Assembly (NCBI RefSeq): GCF_006440775.1
Contig: NZ_VFTZ01000003.1
Coordinates: 367,314-431,313 of the forward strand
DNA: 64,000 nt
Direction of reading: 5' to 3'
Origin: Mesorhizobium sp. B2-7-2
Lineage (GTDB): Bacteria > Pseudomonadota > Alphaproteobacteria > Rhizobiales > Rhizobiaceae
The notes beneath the pieces are model-generated. The model was not told where the DNA came from. It worked only from the letters and a program-made list of their open reading frames with translations, and ran no database searches. This document shows, piece by piece, positions 1 to 10,000 of the stretch (position 1 is its first letter; each line of letters begins with the position of its first letter). The translations under genes were made by a program, and so were the position numbers.

Positions 1-36
1 GCTCGCGTTGGCAGGATCCAGAAAATGCTGGCAGCT

Positions 37-64
37 ATTATACGTACATGTATATACTTTTACA
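37..64. promoter_or_regulatory. Candidate GntR operator upstream of the dehydrogenase operon
   Basis: This AT-rich island in GC-rich DNA contains overlapping palindromes: TACGTA (41-46), TACATGTA (45-52) and GTATATAC (50-57). The 15-mer at 47-61 (CATGTATATACTTTT) matches 12 of 15 positions of a 15-mer at 3429-3443, upstream of the ABC transporter genes. HutC/FarR-type GntR proteins commonly bind short palindromes of the GTATATAC kind, and such a regulator is encoded at 2558-3289. Autoregulation by that protein is an inference. Confidence 0.45.
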
Positions 65-170
65 GGCTGGCATTACCTGCGGTCCTTGCCCGTGTTGCCG
101 GTCTCACGGTCTTCCAGGCGTGTGACTGGCCATCGCCAACCGCCACCGCGTTCCAGGAGAAGGAGCAGCC

Positions 171-1493
171 ATGTCCGATATCAGCTTCCACGACCTGTCG
201 ACCCTCGATGCCGACGGGCGGGCCAGCCTGTTGAGGCGCGCCGAAGCCGATCTTTCGGCCTTCGTCGAAAAAGCCCGTCCGATCATCGAGGCGGTCAGGA
301 CCGAAGGTGACGCCGCCCTGCTTCGGTTCGCGCGCGAGTTCGACAAGGCCGATGTGGCCGATGGCGGGCTCAAAGTCTCGGAAGCGGAGGTCGACGCGGC
401 ATTCGACAAGGTCGAGAAGGATGTCGTGGAGAGCATCCGGTTCGGTATCGAGAACATCAGGCATTTCCACGAGGAGCAGCGTCCGGAAACGATGTGGCTG
501 AAGGAAATCCGGCCGGGCGCCTATGCGGGCGACAGATACACCCCGATCGCCTCCGTGGCGCTTTACGTTCCGCGCGGCAAGGGTGCGTTCCCGTCGGTGA
601 CGATGATGACCTCGGTTCCGGCTGTGATTGCCGGCGTGCCCCAGATCGCGATCGTGACGCCGCCGACTTCCGATGGGTCCGTCGATGCCGCGACCCTGGT
701 CGCCGCACGCCTCGCCGGCGTCGAGACCGTATACAAATGCGGTGGCGCCCAGGCGGTCGCAGCCGTCGCCTACGGCACCGAGACGGTGAAGCCCGCCGTC
801 AAGATCGTCGGGCCGGGCAGTCCCTGGGTGGTGGCGGCAAAGAGCCTGCTGTCCTCGGTCATCAACACCGGCCTTCCGGCCGGCCCGTCCGAAGCCATCA
901 TCTTTGCCGATGACAGCGTCGATGGCGGCCTTGCCGCGCTGGACCTTTTGATCGAAGCCGAGCACGGGCCGGATTCCTCGGCCTATCTGGTGACGCACAG
1001 CCGCAAGGTCGCCGAGGCCGCGCTTGCCGCGCTGCCGCAGCATTGGTCCCGCATGAGCGAACAGCGCGTCGAATTCTCGCGCGCGGTGCTGACCGGAATG
1101 CGCGGCGGCATCGTGCTGACCGCGTCCCTGGAAGACAGCTATCGCTTCATCAACGACTACGCTCCGGAGCATCTCGAGATCCTGTCGAAGGAACCGTTCG
1201 CGCATCTGGGGCACATCACCGAAGCGGCCGAGATCCTCATGGGTCCGCATACGCCGGTGACGCTCGCCAACTTTGTCCTCGGGCCCAATGCCGTGTTGCC
1301 GACCAGCCGGTGGGCGCGCACCTATGGGCCGCTGTCGGTCACGGATTTCGTCAAGCGCTCGTCGGTTGGCTATGTGACGTCGGCGGCCTATCCGGAACTC
1401 GCCCAGCATGCGCGCAGGCTCGCCCGCTACGAAGGCTTCAGCTCGCATGAAAACGCGGTGTCGGAAATCCGCAGCCGCTATCTCTCGGTCTGA
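171..1493 (+). CDS. Histidinol dehydrogenase-like NAD-dependent dehydrogenase (HpsN-type paralogue)
   Basis: This 440-residue protein spans the full HisD fold (usually 430-440 aa). The catalytic Glu-His pair is kept (E333-H334 in APEHLE), as are the GPSE and LPT signatures. Two of the four zinc ligands known from E. coli HisD (Q259, H262, D360, H419) differ: Q becomes E262 and D becomes N367, while the histidines (H265, H426) remain. That argues against a biosynthetic histidinol dehydrogenase. Relatives with this profile include HpsN, which oxidises 2,3-dihydroxypropane-1-sulfonate, and uncharacterised polyol dehydrogenases. The neighbours (zinc alcohol dehydrogenase, GntR regulator, NitT/TauT importer) suggest catabolism of an imported sulfonate or polyol; the substrate is not shown by the sequence. 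The start is supported by a GGAGAAGGAG ribosome-binding site just upstream. Confidence 0.8.
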   Translation: MSDISFHDLSTLDADGRASLLRRAEADLSAFVEKARPIIEAVRTEGDAALLRFAREFDKADVADGGLKVSEAEVDAAFDKVEKDVVESIRFGIENIRHFHEEQRPETMWLKEIRPGAYAGDRYTPIASVALYVPRGKGAFPSVTMMTSVPAVIAGVPQIAIVTPPTSDGSVDAATLVAARLAGVETVYKCGGAQAVAAVAYGTETVKPAVKIVGPGSPWVVAAKSLLSSVINTGLPAGPSEAIIFADDSVDGGLAALDLLIEAEHGPDSSAYLVTHSRKVAEAALAALPQHWSRMSEQRVEFSRAVLTGMRGGIVLTASLEDSYRFINDYAPEHLEILSKEPFAHLGHITEAAEILMGPHTPVTLANFVLGPNAVLPTSRWARTYGPLSVTDFVKRSSVGYVTSAAYPELAQHARRLARYEGFSSHENAVSEIRSRYLSV

Positions 1494-1508
1494 GACAAAG
1501 CGAAGACG

Positions 1509-2561
1509 ATGAAGGCCGCGCGACTTTACGGACCCGGCGACTTGCGCGTTGAGGATATCGCTGCCCCGGACGTCCCCGATGCGGGCTGGGTGAAGCTCAA
1601 GGTGGACGCCGCGGGCATCTGCGGGTCCGACCTGCACAATTTTCGCACGGGCCAATGGATAAGCCGCTCGCCTTCGACGGCCGGCCATGAATTGACGGGC
1701 ACGGTGGTCGCCGTCGGTGAGGGCGTCGACACCATCGCCGTTGGCGACCGGGTGGTCGCCGATTCCCGCTTCTGGTGTGGAGAGTGCACACAATGCCGTG
1801 CCGACAGGCGCCATCTCTGCACGTCGCTCGGCTTCGTCGGCGAAATATGCGACGGCGGATTTGCCGAACAGGTCGTGCTTCCCGCGCGGCTGTTGCATAG
1901 CGTCGATGCCGCGCTTGATGCACGGGTGGCGGCGATGGCCGAGCCGCTCGCCGTCGCGCTGCACGCGGTGCGACGCCTGCCGAAAGCGGCGGCCTCGGTG
2001 CTTGTCCTCGGCTGCGGGACCATCGGCGGTCTTGCCGCATTGCTGCTCTCGCGGGCGTTCGCGGGCACCGTGCTGATCGCCGACCGCAACCAAGGCCGCT
2101 GCGCCCGCGTTGCGCGCGTGACCGGCGCCACGATCGTCGACCTGGACGCGGACGCCATTGCTTCAGCGACCGCGAATGCCCCGTTGCTTGCGGCCGTCGA
2201 GGCGACAGGCAGCATCGCCGCGCTCAGTCGGTTGCTGGGTGTCCTCGGCCCGGGCGGCACCATTGCGATGGTCGGCATCTTCCACGGCCGGCTCGACATC
2301 GACCCCAACATGCTGGTCGAGCGGGAGATTGCGTTGCTGGGCTGCCACGCCTTCGCCGACGAGCTTCCCGATGCCATCCGGATGCTGGGTGACCTGAGCG
2401 AGCCGCTGATCGGCCTGATCGACCGCGAGATCGGACTGGATGAGGTTCCCGCGGCCTATCGGCGGCTGCTGGCAGGCCAGGGGGACGGCTTGAAAACAAT
2501 CATCCGGATGCGGCAACCGCTCGAGCATTCCGATGCTTGCCGGAAAGGACTTCTGAAATGA
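1509..2561 (+). CDS. Zinc-dependent medium-chain alcohol dehydrogenase
   Basis: This 350-residue protein belongs to the sorbitol/threonine dehydrogenase branch of the MDR superfamily. Visible are the catalytic zinc cysteine region (AGICGSDLHNF), the GHE motif (AGHELTG), the structural zinc loop with spaced cysteines (WCGECTQCRADRRHLC) and a Rossmann motif (VLVLGCGTIGG). It begins 15 nt after the HisD-like gene and its stop overlaps the GntR start in an ATGA arrangement, so the three genes form one operon. It probably oxidises a secondary alcohol of the same substrate handled by its upstream neighbour. The substrate cannot be read from the sequence. Confidence 0.85.
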   Translation: MKAARLYGPGDLRVEDIAAPDVPDAGWVKLKVDAAGICGSDLHNFRTGQWISRSPSTAGHELTGTVVAVGEGVDTIAVGDRVVADSRFWCGECTQCRADRRHLCTSLGFVGEICDGGFAEQVVLPARLLHSVDAALDARVAAMAEPLAVALHAVRRLPKAAASVLVLGCGTIGGLAALLLSRAFAGTVLIADRNQGRCARVARVTGATIVDLDADAIASATANAPLLAAVEATGSIAALSRLLGVLGPGGTIAMVGIFHGRLDIDPNMLVEREIALLGCHAFADELPDAIRMLGDLSEPLIGLIDREIGLDEVPAAYRRLLAGQGDGLKTIIRMRQPLEHSDACRKGLLK

Positions 2562-3289
2562 ACACTTTGCCCGATACGGCCAGCCCTCTCTACGAGAAGG
2601 TCAAGGACTACATCCTGACGAACATCGGAACCGGCCGGTGGAGCAAGGACCGCAAGCTGCCGTCCGAAAACGAATTCGTGGCAGCGCTTGGTGTGTCCAG
2701 GATGACGATCCACCGCGCCTTGCGGGAACTGACCTCGGCGGGATTTCTGATCCGGCTGCAGGGCGTGGGAACATTCATCGCGCCGCCGCGGCCGCAATCG
2801 GCCCTGATCGAGATCAACAATATCGCGGCCGAGATCCTGGCACGCGGCAACAAGCATCGTTCCGAGGTTCTCGTCCTCGAAAAAATCATGCCGGCAAAGG
2901 AGCTTGCGCTATCCTTCGAATTCGCCAGGCGTTCGTCGGTCTACCATTCCGTCGTCGTCAATTTCGAGAACGATCTGCCCGTGCAGTTGGAAGAGCGCTT
3001 CGTCAATCCGAGCCTGATCCCCGACTATGACAAGCAGGATTTTTCCAAGACCGCGACCTACGACTATCTGATGAAGAAAACACCGGTGACCGAGGTCGAG
3101 CATATCATCTCGGCCATTCCGGCCGATGCCGAGACGGCGCGGCATCTGGGCATCGATGCCGGCAGCTGCTGCCTGCTTCTGCACCGCCGGACGTGGACGG
3201 GAGCGATCGTCGCCACCATCAGCAAGCTGACCTATGTCGGCAGCCGCTATTCGCTCGGCAGCCGGTACTCTCCTTCCAAAAACGGCTGA
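2558..3289 (+). CDS. GntR-family regulator with UTRA ligand domain (HutC/FarR subfamily)
   Basis: This 243-residue protein starts at the ATG of an ATGA overlap with the alcohol dehydrogenase. An upstream in-frame ATG at 2537 is disfavoured because it lies inside that gene. The N-terminus (about residues 10-75) is the GntR winged helix, with the signatures GRWSKDRKLPSENEF, LGVSRMTIHRAL and LIRLQGVGTFI. Residues of about 95-240 fit a UTRA effector domain. It is likely the local repressor, and the related AT-rich palindromic sites at 37-64 and 3421-3443 are its best candidate operators. The effector is presumably the catabolic substrate or an intermediate. Confidence 0.9.
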   Translation: MNTLPDTASPLYEKVKDYILTNIGTGRWSKDRKLPSENEFVAALGVSRMTIHRALRELTSAGFLIRLQGVGTFIAPPRPQSALIEINNIAAEILARGNKHRSEVLVLEKIMPAKELALSFEFARRSSVYHSVVVNFENDLPVQLEERFVNPSLIPDYDKQDFSKTATYDYLMKKTPVTEVEHIISAIPADAETARHLGIDAGSCCLLLHRRTWTGAIVATISKLTYVGSRYSLGSRYSPSKNG

Positions 3290-3420
3290 TCGCGGCAAGG
3301 CGAGCCTTGTTCCGGCGCAAATCGCGTGACGGATTTCCTGGATGCGATCGACCCCAATGCCATGCGGCAAACGGATGCGGCCCGATGCCCTGGAAGCCGC
3401 GGATTTCGAGCGCTCCAGCT

Positions 3421-3443
3421 TGTATATGCATGTATGTATTTTC
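3421..3443. promoter_or_regulatory. Candidate second GntR operator, upstream of ABC transporter
   Basis: This AT-rich block contains the palindrome ATGCAT, and CATGTATGTATTTTC at 3429-3443 matches 12 of 15 positions of the site at 47-61. It ends 4 nt before a TTGACA hexamer, so a bound repressor would cover the promoter. The paired sites suggest that both transcription units belong to one regulon. Confidence 0.45.
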
Positions 3444-3446
3444 GCC

Positions 3447-3476
3447 TTGACATTCACCGCCGCTGACGTTGAGTAT
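3447..3476 (+). promoter_or_regulatory. Candidate sigma70-type promoter of the ABC transporter operon
   Basis: A perfect TTGACA (3447-3452) is followed after 18 nt by GAGTAT (3471-3476), a weak -10. It lies about 125 nt before the start at 3601 and directly downstream of the operator-like site. Confidence 0.4.
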
Positions 3477-3600
3477 CCTTGCGCTTCCATTGAAGCGGCA
3501 GGTAAGACGCCGAGCCACAGTGCCGCAAGAGCATAAGCCCGCATTCATCCAGGCCGGATATGCAGTTCAAAGAGCGGCGCGATCATAAAGGGGAACAGAG

Positions 3601-4605
3601 ATGATGCGTGACCTAGCAGGACAATTTCGTGCACTCGCCGTGGCCGCCGCCATCGTGTTCGCCCCGGCGGCCTATGCCGCCGACACGGCCATTCCCGCGA
3701 CGCCTGAAGCGGGAACCTTCAAGATCGGCATCGAGCCATGGCTCGGCTATGGCCAGTGGCACGTTGCCGAGGCCAAGGGCCTGTTCAAGGCAAGCGGGTT
3801 GTCGGACGTCCAAATCGTCAACTTCGCGGAAGACAAGGACATCAACGCCGCGCTCGCGAGCGGCCAGCTCGATGCCGCCAACATCGCGACCCATACCGCG
3901 ATGGGTATGGTTGCGGCGGGCCTGCCGGTGAAAATCGTGCTCCTGCTCGATGTCAGCATGACGGCCGACGCCATGATCGCCGGCAAGGATATTTCCTCCG
4001 TCGCCGATCTCAAGGGCAAGCAGGTCGCCTTCGAGGAGGGCACGACCAGCGACATCCTACTCAAATACGCCCTTGCCAAGAACGGCCTGTCTATCGCCGA
4101 TGTGCAGCCGGTGCCGATGCCGGCGGCCGACGCCGGCAGCGCGCTGATTGCCGGACAGGTCCCGGTCGCGGTCACCTACGAACCTTATCTCACCGCGGCG
4201 AGGGCGCAGAACAAGGACGTCAAGCTGCTCTTCACCGCCGGCGAGGATCCCGGCCTGATCAGCGACGTGCTTGTGGTGCGTGACGAGGTGATCAAGTCGC
4301 GGCCCGGCCAGGTGCTTGCCATGATTAAGACCTGGGATGCGGCCCTGAAGGACTATAACGGCGATACCGCTGGCGGCCGCGCTATCATTTCCAAGGCCGT
4401 CGGTTCCAGTGTCGAGGACCTCAACACCGCCTTCGACGGCGTGCGCTATTATTCTCTCGCCGAGAACAAGAGCGCTCTGACCGGCGAGTTCTCCACCAAG
4501 ACGTTCGCCGATGTCGAAGCCGCCGCCAAGAATGCCGGGCTGCTCCAGGCCGACGTGACACCGGAGCAGATGATTGACCCGTCATTCGTCAAGGCCGCGG
4601 AATGA
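3601..4605 (+). CDS. ABC transporter substrate-binding protein, NitT/TauT family
   Basis: This 334-residue periplasmic solute-binding protein has a Sec signal peptide (residues 1 to about 26, cleavage likely after AYA). The mature part has the family hallmarks: IEPWLGYGQWHVAEAKGLF at the start, DINAALASGQLDAANI, and a type II binding fold with the SVADLKGKQVAFEEGT hinge segment. Relatives bind taurine, alkanesulfonates, nitrate or thiamine precursors. With the HpsN-like dehydrogenase next door a small organic sulfonate is plausible, but the ligand is not proven. A GGGGAA ribosome-binding site precedes the ATG. The permease and ATPase genes follow in the same direction. Confidence 0.9.
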   Translation: MMRDLAGQFRALAVAAAIVFAPAAYAADTAIPATPEAGTFKIGIEPWLGYGQWHVAEAKGLFKASGLSDVQIVNFAEDKDINAALASGQLDAANIATHTAMGMVAAGLPVKIVLLLDVSMTADAMIAGKDISSVADLKGKQVAFEEGTTSDILLKYALAKNGLSIADVQPVPMPAADAGSALIAGQVPVAVTYEPYLTAARAQNKDVKLLFTAGEDPGLISDVLVVRDEVIKSRPGQVLAMIKTWDAALKDYNGDTAGGRAIISKAVGSSVEDLNTAFDGVRYYSLAENKSALTGEFSTKTFADVEAAAKNAGLLQADVTPEQMIDPSFVKAAE

Positions 4606-4633
4606 CGAAGGCTGCGTCGCGGTGGTAGCGCGG

Positions 4634-5497
4634 ATGTCCGAGCAGCGTGCCGCCAAAACGAGCCAATCCGGCCCCGCGCAAGGGCCGGCTGCGCGACCGG
4701 TGCCGCGCCGCCGATCCTCCGGAATCGGCGCGCCCATCACACGGTCGCGCTTCCTGATGATCGCCGTGGTCGTTTTTGCCGGCCTCGGCCTCGCCTGGTG
4801 GGCGGCAACAGGCTTGGAGCTGGTGAAGCCCATCTTCCTGCCCTCGCCGGAAAGCGTGGCGGGGCAGCTCGGCAAGCTCTGGAGCGACGGCACGCTGTGG
4901 CTGGACCTCAAGGCCTCGATATACCGCATCTCCATCGGCTTCCTGATCGCCTCGGCGCTGGCGATTCCGATCGGCGTGCTGATCGGCAGCTTCAGGGTCT
5001 GGGAAGCTGCCGTCGAGCCGCTGGTGGATTTCATCCGCTATATGCCGGTGGTCGCCTTCGTGCCGCTTTCCATCCTCTGGTCGGGCACCGGCGACGCCCA
5101 GAAGTTCCTGATCATCTTCATCGGCACCTTCTTCCAGCAGGTCTTGATGATCATGGACAATGTGAAGCGGGTGCCGACGGATTTCGTCGGCCTCGGCAGG
5201 ACGCTCGGTCTGCCAGACCGCAAGATCCTGACACGCATCGTGGTACCCAGCGCCCTGCCAGGCATCTGGGATACGCTGCGCATCAGCCTGGGCTGGGCGT
5301 GGACCTGGCTCGTGCTGGCTGAGCTCGTCGCGGCGACGTCCGGCCTCGGCTACCGCATCACCGTGTCCCAGCGTTATTTCCAGACGAACACCATCATCGG
5401 CTACATCCTGCTCTTGGGCGTGCTCGGTCTCATCACCGACCAGGTGATGAAGGCGCTGGGAAAGGTGCTGTTCCGGCAGGAAGGGCACGCGCAATGA
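4634..5497 (+). CDS. ABC transporter permease, NitT/TauT (SsuC/TauC) family
   Basis: This 287-residue BPD-type inner-membrane permease has about six hydrophobic segments starting near residue 40. The EAA-type coupling loop is visible around GLGRTLGLPDRKILTRIVVP followed by SALPGIWDTLR, the surface that docks to the ATPase. I chose the ATG at 4634 over the in-frame start at 4574, which would overlap the binding-protein gene by 32 nt and add a polar, atypical extension. It is encoded between the matching binding protein and ATPase. Confidence 0.88.
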   Translation: MSEQRAAKTSQSGPAQGPAARPVPRRRSSGIGAPITRSRFLMIAVVVFAGLGLAWWAATGLELVKPIFLPSPESVAGQLGKLWSDGTLWLDLKASIYRISIGFLIASALAIPIGVLIGSFRVWEAAVEPLVDFIRYMPVVAFVPLSILWSGTGDAQKFLIIFIGTFFQQVLMIMDNVKRVPTDFVGLGRTLGLPDRKILTRIVVPSALPGIWDTLRISLGWAWTWLVLAELVAATSGLGYRITVSQRYFQTNTIIGYILLLGVLGLITDQVMKALGKVLFRQEGHAQ

Positions 5498-5507
5498 GGT
5501 TCGGCCG

Positions 5508-6290
<783 letters not shown>

Positions 6291-6425
6291 GGCGAGCCAG
6301 CCTTGCCGGGCCGCCTGCGGAGTTGCCCCTCTGCGAGTAGTGGCACTGCAAGGGGATTTTGACCGATCGGCTCTGTTTGCGTTGGCAGGTGGCCTGCGTT
6401 GGAGATTGGCCGAAACGCCGACCCC

Positions 6426-6610
6426 GTCGTCATTCCAGGGCGGAGCAGGAGCGAAGCTCCGTCGCGAAGACCCTGGAATCCATGCCGTCACCTTCGCCAA
6501 GGCGTGCGGCGGAGCAAAATTCTGCGCCGTGGCGGCGCTCCCAAGTCACGGAATGGATTCTATGGTCTGCGCGCGTCGCTTCGCTCCTTGCTCCGCCATA
6601 GAATGACGAG
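6426..6610. repeat. Palindromic intergenic repeat, about 185 bp
   Basis: The two ends are inverted copies. TCGTCATTCCAGGG at the left edge mirrors CCATAGAATGACGA at the right, and the arms (about 6427-6485 and 6552-6610) stay complementary with few mismatches, including GCGGAGCAGGAGCGAAG against CTTCGCTCCTTGCTCCGC. The centre has a smaller palindrome around GCAAAATTCTGC. The style (GTCATTCCAGG... GGAATCCAT) is that of intergenic palindromes scattered through rhizobial genomes. Transcribed, it would form a very long stem-loop, possibly a 3' stabiliser or terminator for the ABC operon. Confidence 0.75.
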
Positions 6611-6921
6611 GTTGGGGCGGCTTCAACCAATCTCCGGCGTTTGCGCTGATTTCACGGAAGTGAATGGGGAATCTTGCACCTAGACAAACCGAAACCTTTC
6701 AAAATCCCTGTGTCGGGGAACTAACATAATCCTTGTCCGCCAATAGCTTACGAAGCCGTCCGCCAAGGTTGACAAGAGCCCGCGAGCGGCGGTGTCGCAG
6801 CTTCCGATTGGGCGGAATACACCAAGCAATTTCCAAGAGCGAAGCAAGCCAAATGACGGGGCGAGCCTTTGCGCGTTCTTAAGCGCTTGCTGGCGTGCGG
6901 ATAAGATTCGATCTGCACATC

Positions 6922-6946
6922 GGAACAAATTGGCGCCTACCACGTT
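6922..6946 (+). promoter_or_regulatory. EcfG-type (general stress) promoter of the poly-HAMP kinase
   Basis: GGAAC at 6922-6926 and CGTT at 6943-6946 are separated by exactly 16 nt, the consensus for alphaproteobacterial EcfG sigma factors (GGAAC-N16/17-CGTT). The predicted transcription start is near 6953, about 90 nt before the GTG start at 7042. Confidence 0.65.
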
Positions 6947-7041
6947 TTGGAGCTTGCGGTGAATTGTATACCTAGCCGCGAGGGCGGGACTTCATCTGAT
7001 CATCAGTTTCTTCACAAACAGGTGGACTGGGGAGTGGCACT

Positions 7042-10000
7042 GTGAGCGTGCAGGCATCAAGGGCGCAATTAGATCGTCATCAGATTCTCAATTCCTTAAA
7101 GGCCTTCAGGCGAGGCGACTTTTCCATCCGGATCGACAACATCTATGAGGGGATAGATTCCGATATTGCCGATGCCTTCAACCAGATCGTCGAACTCAAC
7201 GATCAGGTGACGAAAGAGTTTGAGCGGCTGAGCAGGGTCGTCGGCAAGGACGGCAGAATTGGCGAGCGGGGTCATGTCCGCAATGCTACCGGCAGCTGGG
7301 AATCAAGCGTCAGGTCGGTCAACGACCTGATCGAAGACATGGTTCAACCGACCGCCGAAGTGGCCCGCGTCATCGGGGCAGTGGCGAAAGGCGACCTATC
7401 CCAGACAATGATGGTCGAAATCGACGGCCGCCCGCTGCGCGGGGAGTTCCTGCGCATAGGCAAGATCGTCAACACGATGGTGGGGCAACTGGCTTCCTTT
7501 GCCTCCGAAGTGACACGTGTCGCTCGTGAGGTTGGAACGGAGGGAAAGCTCGGCGGACAAGCGCGGGTGAAGGGCGTGGCCGGCACGTGGAAGGACCTGA
7601 CCGACAACGTCAACGCCATGGCCACCAACCTTACCGGCCAGGTGCGCAACATCGCCGAGGTGACCACTGCGGTGGCGTCAGGCGATTTGTCAAAGAAGAT
7701 CACCGTCGACGTGAAAGGCGAGATCCTCGAGCTCAAGAACACCATCAACACGATGGTCGATCAGTTGAACTCGTTCGCATCGGAGGTGACGCGCGTCGCG
7801 CGTGAGGTCGGCACGGAAGGCAAGCTCGGGGGCCAGGCGCGGGTCGAAGGCGTCGGCGGCACGTGGAAGGACCTCACCGACAATGTGAACTCCATGGCCG
7901 AAAATCTGACCGGCCAGGTTCGCAACATCGCCGAGGTCACGACGGCGGTCGCGCTGGGCGATCTCTCCAAGAAGATCACCGTCGACGTGAAGGGGGAGAT
8001 CCTCGAGCTCAAGAACACCATCAACACGATGGTCGATCAGTTGAACTCGTTCGCATCGGAAGTGACGCGCGTCGCGCGCGAGGTCGGCACCGAGGGCAAG
8101 CTCGGCGGCCAGGCCCAGGTTCGCGGCGTCGCCGGCACATGGAAAGACCTGACCGACAACGTCAATTCCATGGCCGAGAACCTCACCGGCCAGGTGCGCA
8201 ACATTGCCGAGGTCACGACGGCGGTTGCTTCGGGCGACCTGTCGAAAAAGATCACGGTGGCCGTGCAGGGGGAGATACTCGAGCTCAAGGATACCATCAA
8301 CACGATGGTCGATCAGCTGAACTCCTTCGCTTCCGAAGTCACGCGCGTTGCGCGCGAAGTGGGCACGGAAGGCAAGCTCGGCGGGCAGGCAGAGGTGAGG
8401 GGCGTCGGGGGCACCTGGAAAGACCTGACTGACAACGTCAACCTGATGGCGGCCAACCTGACGGGTCAGGTCCGAAACATCGCCGAGGTGACGACAGCCG
8501 TCGCCCGCGGCGACCTTTCCAAGAAGATCACCGTGGACGTCAAAGGCGAGATCCTCGAGCTCAAGGACACCGTCAATACGATGGTCGACCAGCTGAACTC
8601 TTTCGCCTCCGAAGTCACGCGCGTGGCGCGCGAGGTCGGTTCGGAAGGCAAGCTCGGCGGCCAGGCCCATGTGGAAGGCGTCGGCGGCACGTGGAAAGAC
8701 CTGACCGACAATGTCAACGCCATGGCCGGCAATCTGACCGTGCAGTTGCGCGACGTGTCCAAAGTCGCAACCGCGATCGCGACCGGCGACCTGACGCAGA
8801 AGATCACCGTCGATGCCTTGGGAGAGATCCTGCAGATCAAGGACGTGATCAACACGATGGTTGATCAGCTGAATTCCTTTGCCTCGGAGGTGACGCGCGT
8901 GGCGCGCGAGGTCGGTTCGGACGGCAAGCTCGGCGGCCAAGCGCAGGTCAGAGGCGTGGGCGGCACCTGGAAGGACCTGACCGACAATGTGAACGCGATG
9001 GCGGCCAACCTGACGGGCCAGGTGCGTAACATCGCGGAAGTGACCACGGCCGTGGCACTCGGCGACCTTTCCAAGAAGATCACCGTGGACGTCAAGGGCG
9101 AGATCCTTGAGCTCAAGTCGACCATCAACACCATGGTCGATCAGCTGAACTCGTTCGCCGGCGAGGTGACGCGTGTGGCGCGCGAAGTCGGCACCGAAGG
9201 AAAGCTTGGCGGCCAAGCCCAGGTGCGAGGCGTGGCCGGCACATGGAAGGATTTGACCGACAACGTGAACTCCATGGCCGAGAATCTGACCGGCCAGGTT
9301 CGCAACATCGCCGAAGTGACGACCGCCGTCGCGCGAGGCGATCTCTCGAAGAAGATCACCGTCGACGTGAAGGGCGAAATCCTCGAGCTCAAGTCGACCA
9401 TCAACACCATGGTCGACCAGCTGAACTCCTTCGCCGGCGAGGTGACACGCGTCGCACGTGAAGTCGGCACGGAAGGAAAGCTTGGCGGTCAGGCCGAAGT
9501 GCGCGGCGTGGCCGGCACCTGGAAGGATCTGACCGACAACGTCAACCTGATGGCCACCAATCTGACCAACCAGGTGCGCGGCATCGCCGACGTCGTGACT
9601 GCGGTTGCGCAAGGCAATCTCAGACGCAAGCTGACTGTGGACGCGAAGGGCGAAATCGCCTCCCTCGCGGACACCATCAACGGGATGATCGAAACGCTGG
9701 CCACCTTTGCCGACCAGGTGACCAATGTCGCGCGCGAAGTCGGCATCGAAGGCAAGCTTGGAGGCCAGGCACGCGTGCCTGGCGCCGCCGGTCTGTGGCG
9801 CGATCTTACGGACAACGTCAATCAGTTGGCGGCCAATCTGACCACGCAGGTCCGCGCAATCGCCGAGGTCTCGACGGCGGTGACGAAGGGCGATCTGACG
9901 CGCTCGATCAGCGTCGAGGCTTCCGGCGAGGTCGCCGCGCTCAAGGACAACATCAACGAGATGATCCGCAATCTCAAGGATCAGACGTTGAAAAACGCCG

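Larger units (their letters stand above)
3290..3600. other. Intergenic region between gntR-type gene and ABC transporter operon
   Basis: This 311-nt stretch holds no convincing gene. It contains the AT-rich operator-like site at 3421-3443 and a promoter-like pair at 3447-3476. I see no hairpin with a T-run after the regulator gene, so read-through into the transporter genes is possible. Confidence 0.6.
6291..7041. other. 751-nt intergenic region with palindromic repeat and EcfG-like promoter
   Basis: No gene is supported here; the short open frames lie inside the palindromic element at 6426-6610. The second half carries the EcfG-type promoter at 6922-6946 that serves the poly-HAMP kinase. 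Otherwise I recognise nothing. Confidence 0.7.

Noticed and set aside
171..1493. Annotation as biosynthetic hisD
   Set aside because: Two zinc ligands are changed and the neighbours are catabolic genes; no other histidine gene is linked.
60..2093. 677-codon open frame on the minus strand opposite the dehydrogenase genes
   Set aside because: It is antisense to two complete, recognisable enzymes. Its residues are the Arg/His/Gly/Asp-rich mix expected from reading GC-rich codons backwards.
6716..6745. GGAAC at about 6716 as a second EcfG promoter before the kinase
   Set aside because: No TT or CGTT occurs at 16-19 nt spacing downstream.
7495..9986. CRISPR-like or satellite repeat
   Set aside because: Repeats are 276 bp, contiguous and in frame within a kinase gene; there are no spacers.
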